From assembly GCA_964057225.1 (NCBI GenBank), contig OZ059897.1, positions 20,894,001-20,958,000 of the forward strand: a stretch of DNA of 64,000 bases, read 5' to 3'. Source of the DNA: Auanema rhodensis. Taxonomy: Eukaryota; Nematoda; Chromadorea; Rhabditida; Rhabditidae. The first letter of the stretch is position 1. Each line of letters opens with the position of its first letter. The position numbers and the translations under genes were made by a program. Positions 1-11,934 of this stretch are shown in pieces. The notes beneath the pieces are model-generated. The model had not been told where the DNA came from and did no database searches. It saw only the letters and a program-made list of their open reading frames with translations.

Positions 1-27
1 ATCGTTTGAAAAATGATGCATTAGTGT

Positions 28-55
28 ATGTTGAGTTTCCATGTACACTCAACAT
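28..55. repeat. Hairpin 1 of the monomer: 9-bp perfect inverted repeat, 10-nt loop
   Basis: ATGTTGAGT at 28-36 is the exact reverse complement of ACTCAACAT at 47-55, separated by ten bases. It recurs in essentially every unit. The exceptions I saw in the arms are G48 in monomer 20 (6,717) and A29 in monomers 82 and 92 (28,460 and 31,970). Two other changes, A43 in monomer 8 and T40 in monomer 112, fall in the loop. It lies in the most conserved part of the unit. A role such as a protein-binding dyad or nucleosome positioning is inference. Confidence 0.9.
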
Positions 56-68
56 TGCTTCCAAAAAC

Positions 69-103
69 ATTTTGACAAAAATTTTTTCGAAAAATTTCAA
101 AAT
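69..103. repeat. A/T-rich imperfect palindrome centred on TTCGAA
   Basis: The outer arms ATTTTGA (69-75) and TCAAAAT (97-103) are reverse complements. Inside them lies a run of five A, six T, CG, five A and three T, giving a perfect 12-bp core, TTTTTCGAAAAA, at 83-94. The left side carries about four extra bases. This is the longest A-tract cluster in the unit. It is also where the only indel of the window sits (monomer 148) and where T83G occurs in monomers 54 and 60. Intrinsic curvature is plausible but not measured. Confidence 0.85.
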
Positions 104-205
104 AATTTAGCAAAAAGTAGATGTTTTTAGATTCCTTTTTTCAAGGCAAAGACGATGGACAATGTTATTCAACGAAAAAATTATTTCTTCAGGGTGAAAA
201 TCGAG

Positions 206-236
206 GATATAAGTGTGAACTTATATCAGTTGATAT
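206..236. repeat. Hairpin 2 of the monomer: overlapping inverted repeats
   Basis: GATATAAGT (206-214) pairs perfectly with ACTTATATC (219-227) across a 4-base GTGA loop. The right arm also takes part in a second dyad, ATATCA (223-228) with TGATAT (231-236). The two pairings are mutually exclusive, so the segment could form alternative structures. The first dyad is centred at 216.5, exactly 175 bases after hairpin 1. Rare changes break it: T212 (monomers 52, 64 and 67), T209 (169 and 178) and A221 (86 and 96). Confidence 0.88.
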
Positions 237-240
237 CTCG

Positions 241-310
241 GTGCATTTTTAAGCTAGCGCAAATCTGATAACACAGATCGACGCAGCTTAAAAATCCGCA
301 TCAAATGCAC
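241..310. repeat. Composite 70-bp dyad (cruciform-capable segment)
   Basis: From outside in, GTGCA (241-245) pairs with TGCAC (306-310). An 11-bp perfect stem joins 245-255 (ATTTTTAAGCT) to 285-295 (AGCTTAAAAAT), sharing base 245 with the outer arm. GCG (257-259) pairs with CGC (282-284), and ATCTG (263-267) with CAGAT (274-278) around a 6-base loop, ATAACA (268-273). It is the strongest secondary-structure signal in the unit. The one common substitution in it, T269A in ten V-class monomers, falls in the apical loop. Stem changes are rare: C or G at 250, T287 in monomers 79 and 89, and C292 in monomers 82, 85, 92 and 95. A transcript could fold here; no transcription evidence is visible. Confidence 0.88.
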
Positions 311-2106
311 TATATTACATTGAAAAACGCTTAATACAAAAATTAGTTATGATCGTTTGAAAAATGATGCATTAGTGTATGTTGAGTTTCCATGTACACT
401 CAACATTGCTTCCAAAAACATTTTGACAAAAATTTTTTCGAAAAATTTCAAAATAATTTAGCAAAAAGTAGATGTTTTTAGATTCCATTTTTCAAGGCAA
501 AGACGATGGACAATGTTATTCAACGAAAAAATTAATTCTTCAGGGTGAAAATCGAGGATATAAGTGTGAACTTATATCAGTTGATATCTCGGTGCATTTT
601 TAAGCTAGCGCAAATCTGATAACACAGATCGACGCAGCTTAAAAATCCGCATCGAATGCACTATACTACATTGAGAAACGCTTGATACAAAAATTAGTTA
701 TGATCGTTTGAAAAATGATGCATTAGTGTATGTTGAGTTTCCATGTACACTCAACATTGCTTCCAAAAACATTTTGACAAAAATTTTTTCGAAAAATTTC
801 AAAATAATTTAGCAAAAAGTAGATGTTTTTAGATTCCTTTTTTCAAGGCAAAGACGATGGACAATGTTATTCAACGAAAAAATTATTTCTTCAGGGTGAA
901 AATCGAGGATATAAGTGTGAACTTATATCAGTTGATATCTCGGTGCATTTTTAAGCTAGCGCAAATCTGATAACACAGATCGACGCAGCTTAAAAATCCG
1001 CATCGAATGCACTATATTACATTGAAAAACGCTTAATACAAGAATTAGTTATGATCGTTTGAAAAATGATGCATTAGTGTATGTTGAGTTTCCATGTACA
1101 CTCAACATTGCTTCCAAAAACATTTTGACAAAAATTTTTTCGAAAAATTTCAAAATAATTTAGCAAAAAGTAGATGTTTTTAGATTCCTTTTTTCAAGGC
1201 AAAGACGATGGACAATGTTATTCAACGAGAAAATTAATTCTTCAGGGTGAAAATCGAGGATATAAGTGTGAACTTATATCAGTTGATATCTCGGTGCATT
1301 TTTAAGCTAGCGCAAATCTGATAACACAGATCGACGCAGCTTAAAAATCCGCATCGAATGCACTATACTACATTGAGAAAAGCTTAATACAAAAATTAGT
1401 TATGATCGTTAGAAAAATGATGCATTAGTGTATGTTGAGTTTCCATGTACACTCAACATTGCTTCCAAAAACATTTTGACAAAAATTTTTTCGAAAAATT
1501 TCTAAATAATTTACCAAAAAGTAGATGTTTTTAGATTCCATTTTTCAAGGCAAAGACGATAGACAATGTTATTCAACGAAAAAGTTAATTCTTCAGGGTG
1601 AAAATCGAGGATATAAGTGTGAACTTATATCAGTTGATATCTCGGTGCATTTTTAAGCTAGCGCAAATCTGATAACACAGATCGACGCAGCTTAAAAATC
1701 CGCATCGAATGCACTATATTACATTGAGAAACACTTGATACAAAAATTAGTTATGATCGTTTGAAAAATGATGCATTAGTGTATGTTGAGTTTCCATGTA
1801 CACTCAACATTGCTTCCAAAAACATTTTGACAAAAATTTTTTCGAAAAATTTCAAAATAATTTAGCAAAAAGTAGATGTTTTTAGATTCCTTTTTTCAAG
1901 GCAAAGACGATGGACAATGTTATTCAACGAGAAAATTAATTCTTCAGGGTGAAAATCGAGGATATAAGTGTGAACTTATATCAGTTGATATCTCGGTGCA
2001 TTTTTAAGCTAGCGCAAATCTGATAACACAGATCGACGCAGCTTAAAAATCCGCATCGAATGCACTATACTACATTGAAAAACGCTTAATACAAAAATTA
2101 GTTATG

Positions 2107-3159
2107 ATCGTTTGAAAAATGATGCATTAGTGTATGTTGAGTTTCCATGTACACTCAACATTGCTTCCAAAAACATTTTGACAAAAATTTTTTCGAAAAA
2201 TTTCAAAATAATTTAGCGAAAAGTAGATGTTTTTAGATTCGATTTTTCAAGGCAAAGACGATGGACAATGTTATTCAACGAAAAAATTAATTCTTCAGGG
2301 TGAAAATCGAGGATATAAGTGTGAACTTATATCAGTTGATATCTCGGTGCATTTTCAAGCTAGCGCAAATTTGATAACAGAGATCGACGCAGCTTAAAAA
2401 TCCGCATCGAATGCACTATACTACATTGAGAAAAGCTTAATACAAAAATTAGTTATGATCGTTTGAAAAATGATGCATTAGTGTATGTTGAGTTTCCATA
2501 TACACTCAACATTGCTTCCAAAAACATTTTGACAAAAATTTTTTCGAAAAATTTCAAAATAATTTAGCAAAAAGTAGATGTTTTTAGATTCCATTTTTCA
2601 AGGCAAAGACGATGGACAATGTTATTCAACGAAAAAATTAATTCTTCAGGGTGAAAATCGAGGATATAAGTGTGAACTTATATCAGTTGATATCTCGGTG
2701 CATTTTCAAGCTAGCGCAAATCTGATAACACAGATCGACGCAGCTTAAAAATCCGCATCGAATGCACTATACTACATTGAGAAAAGCTTAATACAAAAAT
2801 TAGTTATGATCGTTTGAAAAATGATGCATTAGTGTATGTTGAGTTTCCATGTACACTCAACATTGCTTCCAAAAACATTTTGACAAAAATTTTTTCGAAA
2901 AATTTCAAAATAATTTAGCGAAAAGTAGATGTTTTTAGATTCGATTTTTCAAGGCAAAGACGATGGACAATGTTATTCAACGAAAAAATTAATTCTTCAG
3001 GGTGAAAATCGAGGATATAAGTGTGAACTTATATCAGTTGATATCTCGGTGCATTTTCAAGCTAGCGCAAATCTGATAACACAGATCGACGCAGCTTAAA
3101 AATCCGCATCGAATGCACTATACTACATTGAGAAAAGCTTAATACAAAAATTAGTTATG
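2107..3159. repeat. Y-S-Y trimer with C250 in all three units
   Basis: Monomers 7-9 all have C at 250 (GCATTTTCAAGC), which breaks one pair of the long dyad stem, and I saw it nowhere else. The outer two also have G112 and G135, a combination otherwise confined to positions beyond 35,101. A patch related to domain C has been placed in domain A and acquired or fixed C250 across three neighbours. Confidence 0.75.
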
Positions 3160-3510
3160 ATCGTTTGAAAAATGATGCATTAGTGTATGTTGAGTTTCCA
3201 TGTACACTCAACATTGCTTCCAAAAACATTTTGACAAAAATTTTTTCGAAAAATTTCAAAATAATTTAGCAAAAAGTAGATGTTTTTAGATTCCTTTTTT
3301 CAAGGCAAAGACGATGGACAATGTTATTCAACGAAAAAATTATTTCTTCAGGGTGAAAATCGAGGATATAAGTGTGAACTTATATCAGTTGATATCTCGG
3401 TGCATTTTTAAGCTAGCGCAAATCTGATAACACAGATCGACGCAGCTTAAAAATCCGCATCGAATGCACTATATTACATTGAAAAACGCTTAATACAAGA
3501 ATTAGTTATG

Positions 3511-5967
3511 ATCGTTTGAAAAATGATGCATTAGTGTATGTTGAGTTTCCATGTACACTCAACATTGCTTCCAAAAACATTTTGACAAAAATTTTTTCGA
3601 AAAATTTCAAAATAATTTAGCAAAAAGTAGATGTTTTTAGATTCCTTTTTTCAAGGCAAAGACGATGGACAATGTTATTCAACGAGAAAATTAATTCTTC
3701 AGGGTGAAAATCGAGGATATAAGTGTGAACTTATATCAGTTGATATCTCGGTGCATTTTTAAGCTAGCGCAAATCTGATAACACAGATCGACGCAGCTTA
3801 AAAATCCGCATCGAATGCACTATACTACATTGAGAAAAGCTTAATACAAAAATTAGTTATGATCGTTAGAAAAATGATGCATTAGTGTATGTTGAGTTTC
3901 CATGTACACTCAACATTGCTTCCAAAAACATTTTGACAAAAATTTTTTCGAAAAATTTCAAAATAATTTACCAAAGAGTAGATGTTTTTAGATTCCATTT
4001 TTCAAGGCAAAGACGATAGACAATGTTATTCAACGAAAAAGTTAATTCTTCAGGGTGAAAATCGAGGATATAAGTGTGAACTTATATCAGTTGATATCTC
4101 GGTGCATTTTTAAGCTAGCGCAAATCTGATAACACAGATCGACGCAGCTTAAAAATCCGCATCGAATGCACTATATTACATTGAGAAACACTTGATACAA
4201 AAATTAGTTATGATCGTTTGAAAAATGATGCATTAGTGTATGTTGAGTTTCCATGTACACTCAACATTGCTTCCAAAAACATTTTGACAAAAATTTTTTC
4301 GAAAAATTTCAAAATAATTTACCAAAAAGTAGATGTTTTTAGATTCCATTTTTCAAGGCAAAGACGATAGACAATGTTATTCAACGAAAAAGTTAATTCT
4401 TCAGGGTGAAAATCGAGGATATAAGTGTGAACTTATATCAGTTGATATCTCGGTGCATTTTTAAGCTAGCGCAAATCTGATAACACAGATCGACGCAGCT
4501 TAAAAATCCGCATCGAATGCACTATATTACATTGAGAAACACTTGATACAAAAATTAGTTATGATCGTTTGAAAAATGATGCATTAGTGTATGTTGAGTT
4601 TCCATGTACACTCAACATTGCTTCCAAAAACATTTTGACAAAAATTTTTTCGAAAAATTTCAAAATAATTTAGCAAAAAGTAGATGTTTTTAGATTCGAT
4701 TTTTCAAGGCAAAGACGATGGACAATGTTATTCAACGAAAAAATTAATTCTTCAGGGTGAAAATCGAGGATATAAGTGTGAACTTATATCAGTTGATATC
4801 TCGGTGCATTTTTAAGCTAGCGCAAATCTGATAACACAGATCGACGCAGCTTAAAAATCCGCATCTAATGCACTATACTACATTGAGAAAAGCTTAATAC
4901 AAAAATTAGTTATGATCGTTTGAAAAATGATGCATTAGTGTATGTTGAGTTTCCATGTACACTCAACATTGCTTCCAAAAACATTTTGACAAAAATTTTT
5001 TCGAAAAATTTCAAAATAATTTAGCAAAAAGTAGATGTTTTTAGATTCGATTTTTCAAGGCAAAGACGATGGACAATGTTATTCAACGAAAAAATTATTT
5101 CTTCAGGGTGAAAATCGAGGATATAAGTGTGAACTTATATCAGTTGATATCTCGGTGCATTTTTAAGCTAGCGCAAATCTGATAACACAGATCGACGCAG
5201 CTTAAAAATCCGCATTGAATGCACTATATTACATTGAAAAACGCTTAATACAAGAATTAGTTATGATCGTTTGAAAAATGATGCATTAGTGTATGTTGAG
5301 TTTCCATGTACACTCAACATTGCTTCCAAAAACATTTTGACAAAAATTTTTTCGAAAAATTTCAAAATAATTTACCAAAAAGTAGATGTTTTTAGATTCC
5401 ATTTTTCAAGGCAAAGACGATAGACAATGTTATTCAACGAAAAAGTTAATTCTTCAGGGTGAAAATCGAGGATATAAGTGTGAACTTATATCAGTTGATA
5501 TCTCGGTGCATTTTTAAGCTAGCGCAAATCTGATAACACAGATCGACGCAGCTTAAAAATCCGCATCGAATGCACTATATTACATTGAGAAACACTTGAT
5601 ACAAAAATTAGTTATGATCGTTTGAAAAATGATGCATTAGTGTATGTTGAGTTTCCATGTACACTCAACATTGCTTCCAAAAACATTTTGACAAAAATTT
5701 TTTCGAAAAATTTCAAAATAATTTAGCAAAAAGTAGATGTTTTTAGATTCCTTTTTTCAAGGCAAAGACGATGGACAATGTTATTCAACGAAAAAATTAT
5801 TTCTTCAGGGTGAAAATCGAGGATATAAGTGTGAACTTATATCAGTTGATATCTCGGTGCATTTTTAAGCTAGCGCAAATCTGATAACACAGATCGACGC
5901 AGCTTAAAAATCCGCATCGAATGCACTATATTACATTGAAAAACGCTTAATACAAAAATTAGTTATG
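3511..5967. repeat. Seven-monomer block Q-R-R-T-U-R-P, copy 1
   Basis: Monomers 11-17 follow the class order Q-R-R-T-U-R-P, and the same order returns 14 monomers (4,914 bp) later at 8,425-10,881. Both copies carry the uncommon T303 (ATCTAATG) in their T monomer and an R starting with GTTAGA after Q. Small differences, such as G115 in monomer 12 and the tail of the Q monomer, show that the copies have since diverged or been partly converted. Confidence 0.75.
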
Positions 5968-7371
5968 ATCGTTTGAAAAATGATGCATTAGTGTATGTTG
6001 AGTTTCCATGTACACTCAACATTGCTTCCAAAAACATTTTGACAAAAATTTTTTCGAAAAATTTCAAAATAATTTACCAAAAAGTAGATGTTTTTAGATT
6101 CCATTTTTCAAGGCAAAGACGATAGACAATGTTATTCAACGAAAAAGTTAATTCTTCAGGGTGAAAATCGAGGATATAAGTGTGAACTTATATCAGTTGA
6201 TATCTCGGTGCATTTTTAAGCTAGCGCAAATCTGATAACACAGATCGACGCAGCTTAAAAATCCGCATCGAATGCACTATATTACATTGAGAAACACTTG
6301 ATACAAAAATTAGTTATGATCGTTTGAAAAATGATGCATTAGTGTATGTTGAGTTTCCATGTACACTCAACATTGCTTCCAAAAACATTTTGACAAAAAT
6401 TTTTTCGAAAAATTTCAAAATAATTTAGCAAAAAGTAGATGTTTTTAGATTCGATTTTTGAAGGCAAAGACGATGGACAATGTTATTCAACGAAAAAATT
6501 AATTCTTCAGGGTGAAAATCGAGGATATAAGTGTGAACTTATATCAGTTGATATCTCGGTGCATTTTTAAGCTAGCGCAAATCTGATAACACAGATCGAC
6601 GCAGCTTAAAAATCCGCATCTAATGCACTATACTACATTGAGAAAAGCTTAATACAAAAATTAGTTATGATCGTTTGAAAAATGATGCATTAGTGTATGT
6701 TGAGTTTCCATGTACAGTCAACATTGCTTCCAAAAACATTTTGACAAAAATTTTTTCGAAAAATTTCAAAATAATTTAGCAAAAAGTAGATGTTTTTAGA
6801 TTCGATTTTTCAAGGCAAAGACGATGGACAATCTTATTCAACGAAAAAATTATTTCTTCAGGGTGAAAATCGAGGATATAAGTGTGAACTTATATCAGTT
6901 GATATCTCGGTGCATTTTTAAGCTAGCGCAAATCTGATAACACAGATCGACGCAGCTTAAAAATCCGCATCGAATGCACTATATTACATTGAAAAACGCT
7001 TAATACAAGAATTAGTTATGATCGTTTGAAAAATGATGCATTAGTGTATGTTGAGTTTCCATGTACACTCAACATTGCTTCCAAAAACATTTTGACAAAA
7101 ATTTTTTCGAAAAATTTCAAAATAATTTACCAAAAAGTAGATGTTTTTAGATTCCATTTTTCAAGGCAAAGACGATAGACAATGTTATTCAACGAAAAAG
7201 TTAATTCTTCAGGGTGAAAATCGAGGATATAAGTGTGAACTTATATCAGTTGATATCTCGGTGCATTTTTAAGCTAGCGCAAATCTGATAACACAGATCG
7301 ACGCAGCTTAAAAATCCGCATCGAATGCACTATATTACATTGAAAAACGCTTAATACAAAAATTAGTTATG

Positions 7372-7722
7372 ATCGTTTGAAAAATGATGCATTAGTGTAT
7401 GTTGAGTTTCCATGTACACTCAACATTGCTTCCAAAAACATTTTGACAAAAATTTTTTCGAAAAATTTCAAAATAATTTACCAAAAAGTAGATGTTTTTA
7501 GATTCCATTTTTCAAGGCAAAGACGATGGACAATGTAATTCAACGAAAAAATTAATTCTTCAGGGTGAAAATCGAGGATATAAGTGTGAACTTATATCAG
7601 TTGATATCTCGGTGCATTTTTAAGCTAGCGCAAATCTGATAACACAGATCGACGCAGCTTAAAAATCCGCATCGAATGCACTATATTACATTGAAAAACG
7701 CTTAATACAAGAATTAGTTATG
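7372..7722. repeat. Hybrid monomer 22 (R-like left part, S-like right part)
   Basis: It has C110 (TTACC) as in class R, but G157 and no G180, as in class S, and a P-type tail with G340. The switch from R must fall between 110 and 157. It also has a private A in place of T at about 166 (AATGTAATTC). It marks the end of an R-T-U-R block. Confidence 0.75.
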
Positions 7723-8424
7723 ATCGTTTGAAAAATGATGCATTAGTGTATGTTGAGTTTCCATGTACACTCAACATTGCTTCCAAAAACATTTTGACAA
7801 AAATTTTTTCGAAAAATTTCAAAATAATTTAGCAAAAAGTAGATGTTTTTAGATTCCTTTTTTCAAGGCAAAGACGATGGACAATGTTATTCAACGAAAA
7901 AATTATTTCTTCAGGGTGAAAATCGAGGATATAAGTGTGAACTTATATCAGTTGATATCTCGGTGCATTTTTAAGCTAGCGCAAATCTGATAACACAGAT
8001 CGACGCAGCTTAAAAATCCGCATCGAATGCACTATACTACATTGAGAAAAGCTTAATACAAAAATTAGTTATGATCGTTTGAAAAATGATGCATTAGTGT
8101 ATGTTGAGTTTCCATGTACACTCAACATTGCTTCCAAAAACATTTTGACAAAAATTTTTTCGAAAAATTTCAAAATAATTTAGCAAAAAGTAGATGTTTT
8201 TAGATTCGATTTTTCAAGGCAAAGACGATGGACAATGTTATTCAACGAAAAAATTATTTCTTCAGGGTGAAAATCGAGGATATAAGTGTGAACTTATATC
8301 AGTTGATATCTCGGTGCATTTTTAAGCTAGCGCAAATCTGATAACACAGATCGACGCAGCTTAAAAATCCGCATCGAATGCACTATATTACATTGAAAAA
8401 CGCTTAATACAAGAATTAGTTATG

Positions 8425-10881
8425 ATCGTTTGAAAAATGATGCATTAGTGTATGTTGAGTTTCCATGTACACTCAACATTGCTTCCAAAAACATTTTGAC
8501 AAAAATTTTTTCGAAAAATTTCAAAATAATTTAGCAAAAAGTAGATGTTTTTAGATTCCTTTTTTCAAGGCAAAGACGATGGACAATGTTATTCAACGAG
8601 AAAATTAATTCTTCAGGGTGAAAATCGAGGATATAAGTGTGAACTTATATCAGTTGATATCTCGGTGCATTTTTAAGCTAGCGCAAATCTGATAACACAG
8701 ATCGACGCAGCTTAAAAATCCGCATCGAATGCACTATATTACATTGAAAAACGCTTAATACAAAAATTAGTTATGATCGTTAGAAAAATGATGCATTAGT
8801 GTATGTTGAGTTTCCATGTACACTCAACATTGCTTCCAAAAACATTTTGACAAAAATTTTTTCGAAAAATTTCAAAATAATTTACCAAAAAGTAGATGTT
8901 TTTAGATTCCATTTTTCAAGGCAAAGACGATAGACAATGTTATTCAACGAAAAAGTTAATTCTTCAGGGTGAAAATCGAGGATATAAGTGTGAACTTATA
9001 TCAGTTGATATCTCGGTGCATTTTTAAGCTAGCGCAAATCTGATAACACAGATCGACGCAGCTTAAAAATCCGCATCGAATGCACTATATTACATTGAGA
9101 AACACTTGATACAAAAATTAGTTATGATCGTTTGAAAAATGATGCATTAGTGTATGTTGAGTTTCCATGTACACTCAACATTGCTTCCAAAAACATTTTG
9201 ACAAAAATTTTTTCGAAAAATTTCAAAATAATTTACCAAAAAGTAGATGTTTTTAGATTCCATTTTTCAAGGCAAAGACGATAGACAATGTTATTCAACG
9301 AAAAAGTTAATTCTTCAGGGTGAAAATCGAGGATATAAGTGTGAACTTATATCAGTTGATATCTCGGTGCATTTTTAAGCTAGCGCAAATCTGATAACAC
9401 AGATCGACGCAGCTTAAAAATCCGCATCGAATGCACTATATTACATTGAGAAACACTTGATACAAAAATTAGTTATGATCGTTTGAAAAATGATGCATTA
9501 GTGTATGTTGAGTTTCCATGTACACTCAACATTGCTTCCAAAAACATTTTGACAAAAATTTTTTCGAAAAATTTCAAAATAATTTAGCAAAAAGTAGATG
9601 TTTTTAGATTCGATTTTTCAAGGCAAAGACGATGGACAATGTTATTCAACGAAAAAATTAATTCTTCAGGGTGAAAATCGAGGATATAAGTGTGAACTTA
9701 TATCAGTTGATATCTCGGTGCATTTTTAAGCTAGCGCAAATCTGATAACACAGATCGACGCAGCTTAAAAATCCGCATCTAATGCACTATACTACATTGA
9801 GAAAAGCTTAATACAAAAATTAGTTATGATCGTTTGAAAAATGATGCATTAGTGTATGTTGAGTTTCCATGTACACTCAACATTGCTTCCAAAAACATTT
9901 TGACAAAAATTTTTTCGAAAAATTTCAAAATAATTTAGCAAAAAGTAGATGTTTTTAGATTCGATTTTTCAAGGCAAAGACGATGGACAATGTTATTCAA
10001 CGAAAAAATTATTTCTTCAGGGTGAAAATCGAGGATATAAGTGTGAACTTATATCAGTTGATATCTCGGTGCATTTTTAAGCTAGCGCAAATCTGATAAC
10101 ACAGATCGACGCAGCTTAAAAATCCGCATCGAATGCACTATATTACATTGAAAAACGCTTAATACAAGAATTAGTTATGATCGTTTGAAAAATGATGCAT
10201 TAGTGTATGTTGAGTTTCCATGTACACTCAACATTGCTTCCAAAAACATTTTGACAAAAATTTTTTCGAAAAATTTCAAAATAATTTACCAAAAAGTAGA
10301 TGTTTTTAGATTCCATTTTTCAAGGCAAAGACGATAGACAATGTTATTCAACGAAAAAGTTAATTCTTCAGGGTGAAAATCGAGGATATAAGTGTGAACT
10401 TATATCAGTTGATATCTCGGTGCATTTTTAAGCTAGCGCAAATCTGATAACACAGATCGACGCAGCTTAAAAATCCGCATCGAATGCACTATATTACATT
10501 GAGAAACACTTGATACAAAAATTAGTTATGATCGTTTGAAAAATGATGCATTAGTGTATGTTGAGTTTCCATGTACACTCAACATTGCTTCCAAAAACAT
10601 TTTGACAAAAATTTTTTCGAAAAATTTCAAAATAATTTAGCAAAAAGTAGATGTTTTTAGATTCCTTTTTTCAAGGCAAAGACGATGGACAATGTTATTC
10701 AACGAAAAAATTATTTCTTCAGGGTGAAAATCGAGGATATAAGTGTGAACTTATATCAGTTGATATCTCGGTGCATTTTTAAGCTAGCGCAAATCTGATA
10801 ACACAGATCGACGCAGCTTAAAAATCCGCATCGAATGCACTATATTACATTGAAAAACGCTTAATACAAAAATTAGTTATG
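8425..10881. repeat. Seven-monomer block Q-R-R-T-U-R-P, copy 2
   Basis: This is the second copy of the block at 3,511-5,967 (monomers 25-31). A shorter version, R-T-U-R, also lies between the two at monomers 18-21 (5,968-7,371) with private changes in its T and U units. After this copy the class order becomes P-S-P-Q, which matches the very start of the window (monomers 1-4). Confidence 0.75.
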
Positions 10882-11934
10882 ATCGTTTGAAAAATGATGC
10901 ATTAGTGTATGTTGAGTTTCCATGTACACTCAACATTGCTTCCAAAAACATTTTGACAAAAATTTTTTCGAAAAATTTCAAAATAATTTAGCAAAAAGTA
11001 GATGTTTTTAGATTCCATTTTTCAAGGCAAAGACGATGGACAATGTTATTCAACGAAAAAATTAATTCTTCAGGGTGAAAATCGAGGATATAAGTGTGAA
11101 CTTATATCAGTTGATATCTCGGTGCATTTTTAAGCTAGCGCAAATCTGATAACACAGATCGACGCAGCTTAAAAATCCGCATCGAATGCACTATACTACA
11201 TTGAGAAACGCTTGATACAAAAATTAGTTATGATCGTTTGAAAAATGATGCATTAGTGTATGTTGAGTTTCCATGTACACTCAACATTGCTTCCAAAAAC
11301 ATTTTGACAAAAATTTTTTCGAAAAATTTCAAAATAATTTAGCAAAAAGTAGATGTTTTTAGATTCCTTTTTTCAAGGCAAAGACGATGGACAATGTTAT
11401 TCAACGAAAAAATTATTTCTTCAGGGTGAAAATCGAGGATATAAGTGTGAACTTATATCAGTTGATATCTCGGTGCATTTTTAAGCTAGCGCAAATCTGA
11501 TAACACAGATCGACGCAGCTTAAAAATCCGCATCGAATGCACTATATTACATTGAAAAACGCTTAATACAAGAATTAGTTATGATCGTTTGAAAAATGAT
11601 GCATTAGTGTATGTTGAGTTTCCATGTACACTCAACATTGCTTCCAAAAACATTTTGACAAAAATTTTTTCGAAAAATTTCAAAATAATTTAGCAAAAAG
11701 TAGATGTTTTTAGATTCCTTTTTTCAAGGCAAAGACGATGGACAATGTTATTCAACGAGAAAATTAATTCTTCAGGGTGAAAATCGAGGATATAAGTGTG
11801 AACTTATATCAGTTGATATCTCGGTGCATTTTTAAGCTAGCGCAAATCTGATAACACAGATCGACGCAGCTTAAAAATCCGCATCGAATGCACTATATTA
11901 CATTGAGAAACACTTGATACAAAAATTAGTTATG
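10531..11934. repeat. P-S-P-Q block matching monomers 1-4
   Basis: Monomers 31-34 repeat the class order of monomers 1-4 (1-1,404) at a distance of 30 units, including the uncommon S tail GAGAAACGCTTGATA. The final Q differs: its tail has T315 and GAGAAACAC here, but C315 and GAGAAAAGC in monomer 4. A switch of template at the last unit is the simplest reading. Confidence 0.65.

Larger units (their letters stand above)
1..351. repeat. Reference satellite monomer (monomer 1, class P)
   Basis: I use this unit as the coordinate frame. Its start at ATCGTTTGAA is only where the window begins, not a biological boundary. It contains a hairpin at 28-55, an A/T near-palindrome around TTCGAA at 69-103, a hairpin at 206-227 overlapping a second dyad at 223-236, and a long composite dyad at 241-310. 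It has one EcoRV site (232-237) and one NheI site (253-258). Recurrent variable sites are 7, 110, 112, 128, 135, 136, 140, 157, 175, 176, 180, 183, 184, 299, 303, 315, 322, 324, 328, 329, 333 and 340. Monomer 1 itself has A at 303, where nearly all others have G. Confidence 0.97.

Noticed and set aside
85-103. CENP-B box-like motif at TTCGAAAAATTTC
   Set aside because: The TTCG and the following A fit the CENP-B box spacing, but the required CGGG part is replaced by A/T-rich bases, so it is not a CENP-B box by sequence.
1-351. Firm assignment to a named beetle satellite such as the 360-bp Tribolium family
   Set aside because: Length class and A/T content are similar, but I cannot compare sequences here. 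A search of the 351-bp consensus against a repeat database would decide: a full-length match of high identity would support it, and no match would refute it.
1-351. Unit as a simple dimer of two ~175-bp repeats
   Set aside because: Sliding the monomer by 175 bases by eye gives only chance-level matches. Only the dyad spacing, not the sequence, supports a dimeric origin.
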